Source: Labilibaculum sp.
Lineage (GTDB): Bacteria > Bacteroidota > Bacteroidia > Bacteroidales > Marinifilaceae
Reading direction: 5' to 3'
Assembly (NCBI GenBank): GCA_016743925.1
Contig: JADGFH010000166.1
Span: forward strand, 1-9,954
Length of the DNA: 9,954 nt
Shown: positions 1-6,930 of the stretch, piece after piece
How positions within the stretch are numbered: the first letter of the stretch is position 1
How the letters are laid out: each line of letters starts with the position of its first letter
Notes under the pieces: model-generated
What the model was told of the DNA's origin: nothing
Databases searched by the model: none
The model's input: the letters and a program-made list of their open reading frames with translations, nothing else
Position numbers and translations under genes: made by a program

Positions 1-76
1 GTATTTCTACATCCTGAGCTGAAACAACACTAGAAATAATTACAAAAATAAAACATAGTAACTTTCTTACTTCCAT
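1..76 (-). CDS. Start of another exported protein, cut by the window edge
   Basis: A frame opens at the ATG at 76 and runs off the window after 25 codons. The translation begins MEVRKLLCFIFVIISSVVSA followed by QDVEI. This is a textbook signal peptide: positive Arg-Lys, a hydrophobic core of about 14 residues, and a V-S-A cleavage site before Gln. It lies only 34 bases after the beta-galactosidase stop and on the same strand, so it is probably the next cistron of the operon. The spacer is very AT-rich with no Shine-Dalgarno sequence. The mature protein is outside the window, so its function cannot be told; another glycoside hydrolase or a sulfatase would suit the context. Confidence 0.7.
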   Translation of the reverse strand, partial: MEVRKLLCFIFVIISSVVSAQDVEI

Positions 77-110
77 AATTATCGCAATAATGTAATTAGA
101 TATATAAAAT

Positions 111-2573
111 TTAGTTTGCAATTATACTAACAATCCCTTTTTCCAAGCCATTGGCTTTTGCCGTTAGTTTAATTTCTCCTTCTTTTATGAATGAACGGAT
201 AACTACTAATAATCGTCCTTCATGGCTTATTCCTTTTTTTCCAATAAACGGATAATTTAAGGGTGCGTAATGACTTCCATTTCCCACAGCAATGATCTCC
301 CCGGGACCTTCAATCTCAAATTCAACTTCTGCTTGCGTTAAACTATTTCTAATTCCTTTTTCATCGCATAACTCAACCGTTACATAACAAATATCCATAC
401 CAGATGCTTCAATTGTTTTTCTATCAGAAGTTAATTTAATCGTCGTAGCTGATTTTGCACTTTTAATAATGTCTTCAGAAACTGCTTTCCCTTCTCTATA
501 AGCAACTGCCTTAAGTTCTCCTTTGTGAAATGGGACTTTCCATTGTGCTATGAATTTCTCGTTTCTAGATGTCCTTTTACGGCCAAGAGATTTTCTATTA
601 AAAAACAATTCCACTTCATCGCAATTACTATAAACATCGACATTACATATTTCACCTTCTTTACGATCTAAATTCCATGAATTAATTGCTGGCTGCCATC
701 CCCAACTTGTGATTTTATAAGGAGCTTTTTTTTGCACATTGATATGCACTACTGGTCGCTTCAACCAAAGTACTTGGTGATAATAATAGCGAGGTTTAGG
801 AAACATTGTATGCTCAAAATCTCCGCAAGAAGCTATATAGGCAGGAAATTTTTTCTGATCTTTTAATTCTGCTCCACATCCTACTTCACCTAAATAATCA
901 ATACCTGTCCAAATAAAATCTCCTAATATGTAGGGGTTATCAGTTACTTTCATCCAAATATCAAACAGGAATTTACCAGCAGATTCACTCTGATACATGA
1001 TTCTATTGGGGAATTTTTCATGATTCATCACGAATTCACCTTTTCCATCTTTGCTCCAGTTTTCGTAATTATAACCAGCAATATCAACCGCATCAAAATA
1101 ATCAGCAAATGGAAAATGATTTCCCCATCGGCCACCTCCAGGTTGTACTGCATGAGTGGTAGGACGAGTAGGATCTAATTCTTTTACGAAATTTGCCAAC
1201 ATACTTGCAGTTTCTGCTCCATATCTTGCCATTCCCTGCTCAGGTATTTCATTTCCAATACTCCACATAATCACTGATGGATGATTTCTGTCTCTCAACA
1301 CCATTGAAGACATATCTTTTTTCCATAACGTATCAAATTGCTTTTCATATCCCTTAGCTTTACCAACGCGCCATTCATCAAAAGCTTCATCAATAGCTAA
1401 CATTCCATGACGATCACAAATATCAAGCATCTCTTTGCTTGGAGGATTGTGACTAAACCTAATGGCATTTGTTCCCATCTCTTTTAGCTTAATGACTTTT
1501 CTTTCTTCAGCCCAAGCAAATGATTTGGCTCCCAATATTCCATTGTCATGATGAATACAAACCCCTTTTAATGGTGTGTGAATTCCATTCAGTAAAAAGC
1601 CTTTTTCCTTATCAAATTTAATTTCTCGGACACCAAAATTAGTATGGTATCTATCCATGACCTTATCATTAACGACAACTTCACTTATTACCCTATATAA
1701 TTCTGGATTCTCAAGGTTCCACAATTGTGGTGATATTATTTCTGTTGTTTGCTTAAATAGCTGCTTTGATTGCTTATCAATTTTTTTATAATCTTTAATT
1801 TCAGCAACGACCTGGTCTTTACAATTCAAGATGATACTATTCAAATAAACTTTAGATACCTTATTTGAGGCATTTATAATATTCGTTTCGATTACAACAG
1901 AAGCTCGTTCTTTGGTTATTTCTGGAGTTACGACATATGTACCCCATTTGTCCACATATTGATCATTGGTAATACGAATTTTCACAGGTCTATAAATACC
2001 TGATCCAGCGTACCATCTACTTTCAAGATTATTTCTCACTTTTACTAATAAATGGTTTTCTCCTTCATTCTTTAGATATGGTGTTAAATCATATCCAAAA
2101 GCAGTATAACCATAATGATGATGTCCTAAATGGGTTCCATTAATCCAAACATCGGAGTACATATAAACACCATCAAAATCGATGTGAATATTTTTATTCT
2201 CCCAATCTTTAGGCATAGTGAATACTTTTTGATACCATCCTGTTCCACCTTCCAGATAACCTGTCGATCTTTTACCTAAATGTCCTCCTAATTGTGCGAC
2301 TGTTAGATTTTCCTTATCCAATTCCTTTGGAGGAGCAATAAATTTCCCTTCTATACTCCAGTCATGAGGTAAATTTACTTTACTCCAACTGATTCCTTCA
2401 AGAGATAAATTACTAGTATTAGGAGTTTCTTTATCTGTTAATTTGTAAAAATCCCAATTTAAACTAAAATCAATTTCTCTCTCTGTTATATCATTCGAAT
2501 CAATCGAATTATTACAATCACACGATATGGTAATAAATACCAACCCTATTAAAAACAATTTAATATTTAACAT
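111..2573 (-). CDS. GH2 beta-galactosidase-type lipoprotein with extra C-terminal domains
   Basis: The 820-residue protein starts at an ATG 5 bases after the GH95 stop. A lipoprotein signal (MLNIKLFLIGLVFITISC, Cys18) suggests membrane anchoring. Domains in order are a jelly-roll sugar-binding domain about 30-205 (VNLPHDWSIEG, then GTGWYQK, then DVWINGTHLGHHHYGY), an immunoglobulin-like domain about 210-318, a TIM barrel about 320-605, a DUF4982-like beta-sandwich about 615-705 (WGWQPAINSWN, then VDVYSNCDEVELFFN), and a final GH2 C-terminal Ig-like domain about 710-820 (EVEFEIEGPGEIIAVGNG). The acid/base is Glu442 in MWSIGNEIPEQG; the nucleophile is probably Glu530 in MYQSESAG. WTGIDYLGE follows, and there is no NxK motif, so glucuronidase activity is unlikely. 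Most characterised proteins with this layout are exo-beta-galactosidases, but related GH2 enzymes attack other beta-linked sugars, so galactose is the best guess rather than proven. Confidence 0.88.
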   Translation of the reverse strand: MLNIKLFLIGLVFITISCDCNNSIDSNDITEREIDFSLNWDFYKLTDKETPNTSNLSLEGISWSKVNLPHDWSIEGKFIAPPKELDKENLTVAQLGGHLGKRSTGYLEGGTGWYQKVFTMPKDWENKNIHIDFDGVYMYSDVWINGTHLGHHHYGYTAFGYDLTPYLKNEGENHLLVKVRNNLESRWYAGSGIYRPVKIRITNDQYVDKWGTYVVTPEITKERASVVIETNIINASNKVSKVYLNSIILNCKDQVVAEIKDYKKIDKQSKQLFKQTTEIISPQLWNLENPELYRVISEVVVNDKVMDRYHTNFGVREIKFDKEKGFLLNGIHTPLKGVCIHHDNGILGAKSFAWAEERKVIKLKEMGTNAIRFSHNPPSKEMLDICDRHGMLAIDEAFDEWRVGKAKGYEKQFDTLWKKDMSSMVLRDRNHPSVIMWSIGNEIPEQGMARYGAETASMLANFVKELDPTRPTTHAVQPGGGRWGNHFPFADYFDAVDIAGYNYENWSKDGKGEFVMNHEKFPNRIMYQSESAGKFLFDIWMKVTDNPYILGDFIWTGIDYLGEVGCGAELKDQKKFPAYIASCGDFEHTMFPKPRYYYHQVLWLKRPVVHINVQKKAPYKITSWGWQPAINSWNLDRKEGEICNVDVYSNCDEVELFFNRKSLGRKRTSRNEKFIAQWKVPFHKGELKAVAYREGKAVSEDIIKSAKSATTIKLTSDRKTIEASGMDICYVTVELCDEKGIRNSLTQAEVEFEIEGPGEIIAVGNGSHYAPLNYPFIGKKGISHEGRLLVVIRSFIKEGEIKLTAKANGLEKGIVSIIAN

Positions 2574-2578
2574 TATAA

Positions 2579-4942
2579 TTATTCCATTTTTATATTAAAG
2601 ATTCTTTTTTCATTAGCATCAGGACTCAAACTACTAAAGTCAACTTTTATCTTATTGTCCTTATATTGGATAAAAATCATATCCTTTTGTGTAGAACATA
2701 TATGAGCCTCCTTTAACACTCCTTTTTCCCATTCAATGTCAACAGTATATCCACCTCTTGCTTTCAAACCTTTTATTTCTCCATCTTTCCAAATAGATGG
2801 CAAAGCAGGCAATAATTCAATAACATCAGTGTGCGACTGAATCAACATTTCAGCAATACCAGCTGTTCCTCCCATGTTTCCATCCAACTGGAAAGGTGGA
2901 TGCGAACAAAGCAAGTTTCCATAAGTTCCACTACCTTCAGTCATGGTTTCGCCCGTAAACTCGGATGGCTTTAATAACTCATGCAACATTTTGTAGGCAT
3001 GATCTCCATCCTTTAAACGAGCCCAAAAAGCAATTTTCCATGCACGCGACCATCCTGTTCCTCCATCGCCACGGGCCATTAAACTTACTTTAGCAGCTTC
3101 GGCTAACTCAGGTGTTGTATTTACAGATATCTGATTTCCTGGGAAAAGTGCAAACAAATGAGATACATGTCTGTGATGATTATTAGGATCATCAACATCT
3201 TCTTTCCACTCTTGCAATTGTCCCCATTTTCCAATCATTGGTGGACAAATGTGGTCGCGAACCTCTATTGCTTTTTGTGTAAACTCATCATCAAGCTTCA
3301 ACACCTCAGCTGCTTTCACACAATTATTCAATAAATCCCATGCAATTTGGTGATCCATTGCTGCTCCAGTTGAAATTCCACCATGCTCAGGGGAATAAGA
3401 TGGAAAAGACACCAAATGTCCTTTTTCATCCAAAATTAAGTAATCAATCCAAAATCTGGCAGCTTCTTTCATTAATGGATATGCCTGATTTTTTAGGTAT
3501 TCCTTATCCTGAGTAAACTCATAATGTTCCCAAGTGTGCTGACACAACCAAGCTGCTCCTCCTGGAAAAAATCCCCAAGGAAATCCCCAACCCGGTGCTG
3601 TATAACCGTAAGCATTGTTCATGGTATTTACAATCCAACCTTCGGAATTAAAATGCTCCTTAGCAGATATCTTTCCAGGTTCTACTAGGCTTTCCATATG
3701 ATCAAACAATGGTTCATGACACTCCGAAAGGTTTGTTACCTCGGCAGGCCAATACAACATTTGCTGATTGATATTCATATGGTAATCACACGCCCATGAT
3801 GGATTTGTCGAATTGTTCCATTTTCCTTGTAAAGTTAATGGCATCGATCCGGGACGAGATCCGGAAATCATTAAGTATCTATTGTACTGAAAATACAAAG
3901 CCTCAAAAGCAGGATCGAAAGTTCCCGCATAATACTCTTTCTGACGGCGATTGGTTGGAATCGTATCACGATTCGGACCTTCTAATTTGAAATCAACTCG
4001 ATTAAATAATGCTTTGTAATCAGTTAAATGAGCGGCAAAAATATCTTCCTCGTTCATTGCCTCAATAGAAGCAATTGTAGTATCCAACTGATTTTTATAA
4101 TCATTACCTAAATAATCTGGATATTCGTTTTTATACTCGGTAGCAGCAGTGTGGTAAAGCACCAATTCCGTAGCATTATTAACTAATATCTTACCATTCT
4201 CAAATGAAAGATCTCCATCGGTATCGAATTTAACCTTTACGCCAAATCGTAAGCCATTATCCTCTAAAACAGCATCTAAAGCATATACCTTATTTGATAA
4301 CTGTTCGTTTAATTTTTTGTGTGGGGTTTTTAGCTGAAATTCATACGAACTTTTTGCAGAACTATTGAATTTATAAACTAAAATTCTTTTAGGGTAATGT
4401 CCATAAAATGAACGCTTATAATCAATTCCATTAGCCTTATAATTTACGGCTATAGCCCCATTTTCCAGATCAATTTCTCTGCGGTAGTCTGTATATTTAT
4501 CAACACCCAGAACTTTCACAAAAATATCACCCATCGTTTGCTGAGCACCATAGTCACCAAAAGTTGGTTGCTTATTTTCATCTTTGTGAAAAATACCAGT
4601 AGCTTTATCGTAGGCAAGGCGATGTGCTTTTTTAAATTCACCTTTTTTTAGCAATTCACGGATTTCAGGAATTTGCTTGTAAGCATCTTTTCTATTTCCG
4701 TAATTGTAATCTTTATTGGCACGGGGTCCACCAGCCCAAAGCGATTCTTCGGTAAATTGAATTTGCTCTTCGCCAGGTTGCCCATAAATCATCGCTCCCA
4801 TATAGGCATTACCGAAAGGCAAACCTTCAGTCATCCAATCTGTAGCAGGCTTGTCGTACCAAAGTTTTAATGTTTGCTTTTCCTGAGTAGATTGACAGGA
4901 AATCATCAGAGCTAAAAATGCGATATAGATAATCTTCTTCAT
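2579..4942 (-). CDS. GH95 alpha-L-fucosidase (or alpha-L-galactosidase), lipoprotein
   Basis: The ATG at 4942 is chosen because it begins a lipoprotein signal (MKKIIYIAFLALMISC, Cys16). The frame extends to 4981 only through a TTG and lacks a signal there. The product has 787 residues, normal for GH95. The N-terminal beta-sandwich carries the family opening LWYDKPATDWMTEGLPFGNA and, further on, EESLWAGGP. The (alpha/alpha)6 barrel has H388-M-N390-I-N392 (numbered from this start), matching the His and two Asn of Bifidobacterium AfcA, then SPEHG with Glu519 as probable acid and Asp687 in FQLDGNMGGTAGIAEM. Family members act by inversion on alpha-1,2-linked L-fucose or L-galactose. The His two residues before the first Asn is the fucosidase-type residue; Thr there has been linked to L-galactosidase. 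The usual QMNYW is QMLYW here. It ends 5 bases before the next start (TAA, TTATA, ATG), so the two are surely cotranscribed. It is probably anchored in the periplasm or outer membrane. Confidence 0.92.
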   Translation of the reverse strand: MKKIIYIAFLALMISCQSTQEKQTLKLWYDKPATDWMTEGLPFGNAYMGAMIYGQPGEEQIQFTEESLWAGGPRANKDYNYGNRKDAYKQIPEIRELLKKGEFKKAHRLAYDKATGIFHKDENKQPTFGDYGAQQTMGDIFVKVLGVDKYTDYRREIDLENGAIAVNYKANGIDYKRSFYGHYPKRILVYKFNSSAKSSYEFQLKTPHKKLNEQLSNKVYALDAVLEDNGLRFGVKVKFDTDGDLSFENGKILVNNATELVLYHTAATEYKNEYPDYLGNDYKNQLDTTIASIEAMNEEDIFAAHLTDYKALFNRVDFKLEGPNRDTIPTNRRQKEYYAGTFDPAFEALYFQYNRYLMISGSRPGSMPLTLQGKWNNSTNPSWACDYHMNINQQMLYWPAEVTNLSECHEPLFDHMESLVEPGKISAKEHFNSEGWIVNTMNNAYGYTAPGWGFPWGFFPGGAAWLCQHTWEHYEFTQDKEYLKNQAYPLMKEAARFWIDYLILDEKGHLVSFPSYSPEHGGISTGAAMDHQIAWDLLNNCVKAAEVLKLDDEFTQKAIEVRDHICPPMIGKWGQLQEWKEDVDDPNNHHRHVSHLFALFPGNQISVNTTPELAEAAKVSLMARGDGGTGWSRAWKIAFWARLKDGDHAYKMLHELLKPSEFTGETMTEGSGTYGNLLCSHPPFQLDGNMGGTAGIAEMLIQSHTDVIELLPALPSIWKDGEIKGLKARGGYTVDIEWEKGVLKEAHICSTQKDMIFIQYKDNKIKVDFSSLSPDANEKRIFNIKME

Positions 4943-4967
4943 AGTTTTTTTATTTATCAGGAAAGAA

Positions 4968-5004
4968 AGAATTGGAGTCAAAACCTTACCATTACTCCAA
5001 TTCT
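4968..5004 (-). promoter_or_regulatory. Intercistronic hairpin, 11-bp perfect stem
   Basis: In the 96-base gap between the glucuronidase and GH95 genes, AGAATTGGAGT (4968-4978) is the exact reverse complement of ACTCCAATTCT (4994-5004), with a 15-base loop. In the minus-strand transcript the stem ends in ATTCT and continues TTCTTTCC, a pyrimidine-rich but interrupted tract. It could therefore be a weak terminator or attenuator that lowers expression of the GH95 and GH2 pair downstream, or an mRNA-end stabiliser. It begins 34 bases after the glucuronidase stop codon. Its outer pattern (ATTGG..AGT and ACT..CCAAT) is shared with the hairpin at 6897-6926. The structure is seen in the sequence; the role is inferred. 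Confidence 0.6.
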
Positions 5005-5038
5005 AATCTCTACTGATTATACTAGCCTAGCATATCGA

Positions 5039-6859
5039 TTATTTATTCTTATAGAAATTCTGAAGGATGAAGAAAGCTTTCTTCTTTTCTCCAGTCTCTG
5101 AAATCAATCCTTTTCTGTTGTAGCCATCCTGAATACCTCCCAATGGTCTTCTTGGCGAACGGAAATCAGTAAGAATCCAAGGAGTCGCTCCAGCCCACTG
5201 TGGAATTTTCGATAACATCTTCATTTGTTCGCGATAAATCGCTGCCTGATATTCTTCTGTCCATTGAGTCGTTTCATCACCATGGAATCCAGCCAATGCA
5301 CCACCACCAAATTCAGAAATAATTACTGGCTTATCGTATTTAATTTTCCAAATAATCTTTTCACTAGATGTTGGTTTACCAGTGTACCATCCGATATATT
5401 CGTTGAAACTCAACAAATCAACATGCTCAGCAAATTTGTCATCCACAATCATGATTTTCTTGTTCTTTTTGTCTTTGTGCTTTTCCATGGCAGCACTTAA
5501 CAGTCGAGTATCATCATGTGCTTTAGTAAAAGCAACCAGTTTCTTTAAGAAAATGTCTCTAGCTTCTCCCGGAGGAGTCTCGTTAGCCATTGACCAAACA
5601 ATAACCGAAGCACGATTCTTATCACGAGTCATTACCTCTGCCAACTGGTTTTTGGCGTTTTTGTAAGTTTCTTCGTTTTCCCAAGCAATGGTCCAATATA
5701 CAGGATTCTCTTCCCATACCATCATACCCATTTCATCAGCCATACGAAGCATATTTTCGTTATGAGGATAGTGAGCCAATCGAACAAAGTTACAACCTAA
5801 CTCTTTAGCCCATCCTAACATTGTTCTTGCATCATCTTCACTGAATGCACGATCACCACGAATTGGATTCTCCTCATGAATTGAAATCCCTTTCAAGAAA
5901 ATTTGCTCTCCATTTAATAAAATTTTAGATCCGTCAACAGCAATAGTTCTAAATCCAATCTGATCTTTCAAGTGATCAGCACCAGCAACCAATTCTACAT
6001 CATACAACTTAGGATTAGAAGGACTCCAATAAGAGATCTTTCTTACCTTCACTGAAGTAGAAATTTCTCCATTAGAATCAACTGTAAGTTCTTTACTGAT
6101 TTTCAATTCAGGGATATTCAACTGTACTTTTGCGCCAGCAGCCATTCCGTTTGTCGCAATCTTAACTCCAATTTCATTTGGTTGATTTTTCTTTAATTGG
6201 ATTTTATAATCTGTAATATGCTGCTGTGGCACTTCATACAAAAACACATCTCTGGTTAAACCACCATAATTAAACCAATCGGTGTTAACGGTAGGAACTG
6301 CATCGCGATGACGCATGTTGTTTACCACAACAACTAATGAATTGTCTCCTTCTCTTAAAAGATCGGTAATATTAAACTCAAATGGCGTAAAACCACCAAC
6401 ATGCTGTCCCAGTTTTTTACCATTCAAATAAACGTGGGTTTTGTAGTTGGCTCCTTCAAATCGCACAAAAACCTCATTATTTTCTGCCTTTTTATTGAAG
6501 GTAAACAAACGACGATACCACATAGAACCTTCGTACCAGTAGTATTTATCATTTTGCATGTTCCACGATCCTGGAACCATTAAAGTTTCAGCCGTATCGA
6601 AATCATACTCCATACGATCGGTCTTATCCTTGGCTTTTGCATCCATATAATAAGCCGAACGAGGCGATCTGCTCATCTCATCGAATCGATCCAAACGATA
6701 GCTATAACTACCATTATCATAAGGATCAATAATCACTTTCCACTTCCCGTTTAACGTTGTCTTTTCTCTATTATAGGTGTTTTGCATTAAGTCAGTCTGC
6801 GCAAAAATCGCAGTAAATGCAAACATCTGTAAAAGAACAATTAATGTTAACTTTTTCAT
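5039..6859 (-). CDS. Secreted GH2 beta-glucuronidase
   Basis: The 606-residue protein has a cleavable signal peptide (MKKLTLIVLLQMFAFTAIFA, likely cut before QTD) and the three-part GH2 layout: sugar-binding jelly roll about 30-210 (including VPGSWN, MWYRR and YLNGKKLGQHVGGFTPF), an immunoglobulin-like sandwich about 211-305, and a TIM barrel about 306-606. The acid/base is Glu427 in VWSMANET and the nucleophile Glu516 in IISEFG. Near the end, WILTDFRSPRR and then N581-R-K583-G match the NxK motif that contacts the sugar carboxylate in beta-glucuronidases such as E. coli GUS (N566/K568). This favours release of terminal beta-D-glucuronic acid, or less likely galacturonic acid, over beta-galactosidase activity. 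The length is normal for the family and all key residues are present. It lies 71 bases after the beta-helix gene and 96 bases before the GH95 gene, both gaps holding hairpins. No clear ribosome binding site precedes the ATG, as is usual in Bacteroidota. Confidence 0.88.
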   Translation of the reverse strand: MKKLTLIVLLQMFAFTAIFAQTDLMQNTYNREKTTLNGKWKVIIDPYDNGSYSYRLDRFDEMSRSPRSAYYMDAKAKDKTDRMEYDFDTAETLMVPGSWNMQNDKYYWYEGSMWYRRLFTFNKKAENNEVFVRFEGANYKTHVYLNGKKLGQHVGGFTPFEFNITDLLREGDNSLVVVVNNMRHRDAVPTVNTDWFNYGGLTRDVFLYEVPQQHITDYKIQLKKNQPNEIGVKIATNGMAAGAKVQLNIPELKISKELTVDSNGEISTSVKVRKISYWSPSNPKLYDVELVAGADHLKDQIGFRTIAVDGSKILLNGEQIFLKGISIHEENPIRGDRAFSEDDARTMLGWAKELGCNFVRLAHYPHNENMLRMADEMGMMVWEENPVYWTIAWENEETYKNAKNQLAEVMTRDKNRASVIVWSMANETPPGEARDIFLKKLVAFTKAHDDTRLLSAAMEKHKDKKNKKIMIVDDKFAEHVDLLSFNEYIGWYTGKPTSSEKIIWKIKYDKPVIISEFGGGALAGFHGDETTQWTEEYQAAIYREQMKMLSKIPQWAGATPWILTDFRSPRRPLGGIQDGYNRKGLISETGEKKKAFFILQNFYKNK

Positions 6860-6896
6860 TCTAACAATTTAAAGATTGAGTTGATATTAATATATG

Positions 6897-6926
6897 ATTG
6901 GCAGTAAAAGATTTTCCACTGCCAAT
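6897..6926 (-). promoter_or_regulatory. Intercistronic hairpin, 9-bp perfect stem
   Basis: In the 71-base gap between the beta-helix gene and the GH2 glucuronidase gene, ATTGGCAGT (6897-6905) is the exact reverse complement of ACTGCCAAT (6918-6926), with a 12-base loop. In the minus-strand transcript it begins 4 bases after the TAA of the upstream gene. It is followed by CATATATTAATATC rather than a T-run, so it is not a standard terminator for this operon. On the plus strand it is followed by ATTTTTATT, but no plus-strand gene needs terminating. It could protect the 3' end of the upstream message, act as a processing site, or attenuate transcription. The function is inferred; the inverted repeat is seen directly. 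Confidence 0.6.
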
Positions 6927-6930
6927 ATTT

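Noticed and set aside
78..91. Small inverted repeat ATTAT/ATAAT upstream of the gene starting at 76
   Set aside because: Only 5 A-T pairs with a 5-base or shorter loop in a very AT-rich spacer; expected by chance.
111..2573. The beta-galactosidase gene looking more AT-rich than the glucuronidase gene, possibly acquired separately
   Set aside because: Hand counts of a few lines range widely (about 23-42 percent G+C) within the same gene, and the 5-base coupling to GH95 argues for a common operon history; not supported without a full calculation.
4943..4981. Extension of the GH95 frame to a start at 4981
   Set aside because: The start there is a TTG and the added 13 residues precede a perfect lipoprotein signal; the stretch also overlaps half of the intercistronic hairpin. 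ATG at 4942 is far better.
4943..5038. Possible internal promoter in the 96-base gap (TAAGGTTTTG on the minus strand)
   Set aside because: The Bacteroidota -7 consensus TAnnTTTG is not matched at the right spacing and no -33 element is clear; the sequence is also the loop of the hairpin.
3796..5666. Plus-strand open frames of 60-95 codons, for example 3796-3990, 4673-4870, 5225-5500 and 5382-5666
   Set aside because: They lie wholly inside strongly supported minus-strand enzymes, overlap one another, and their translations show no domain or signal pattern.
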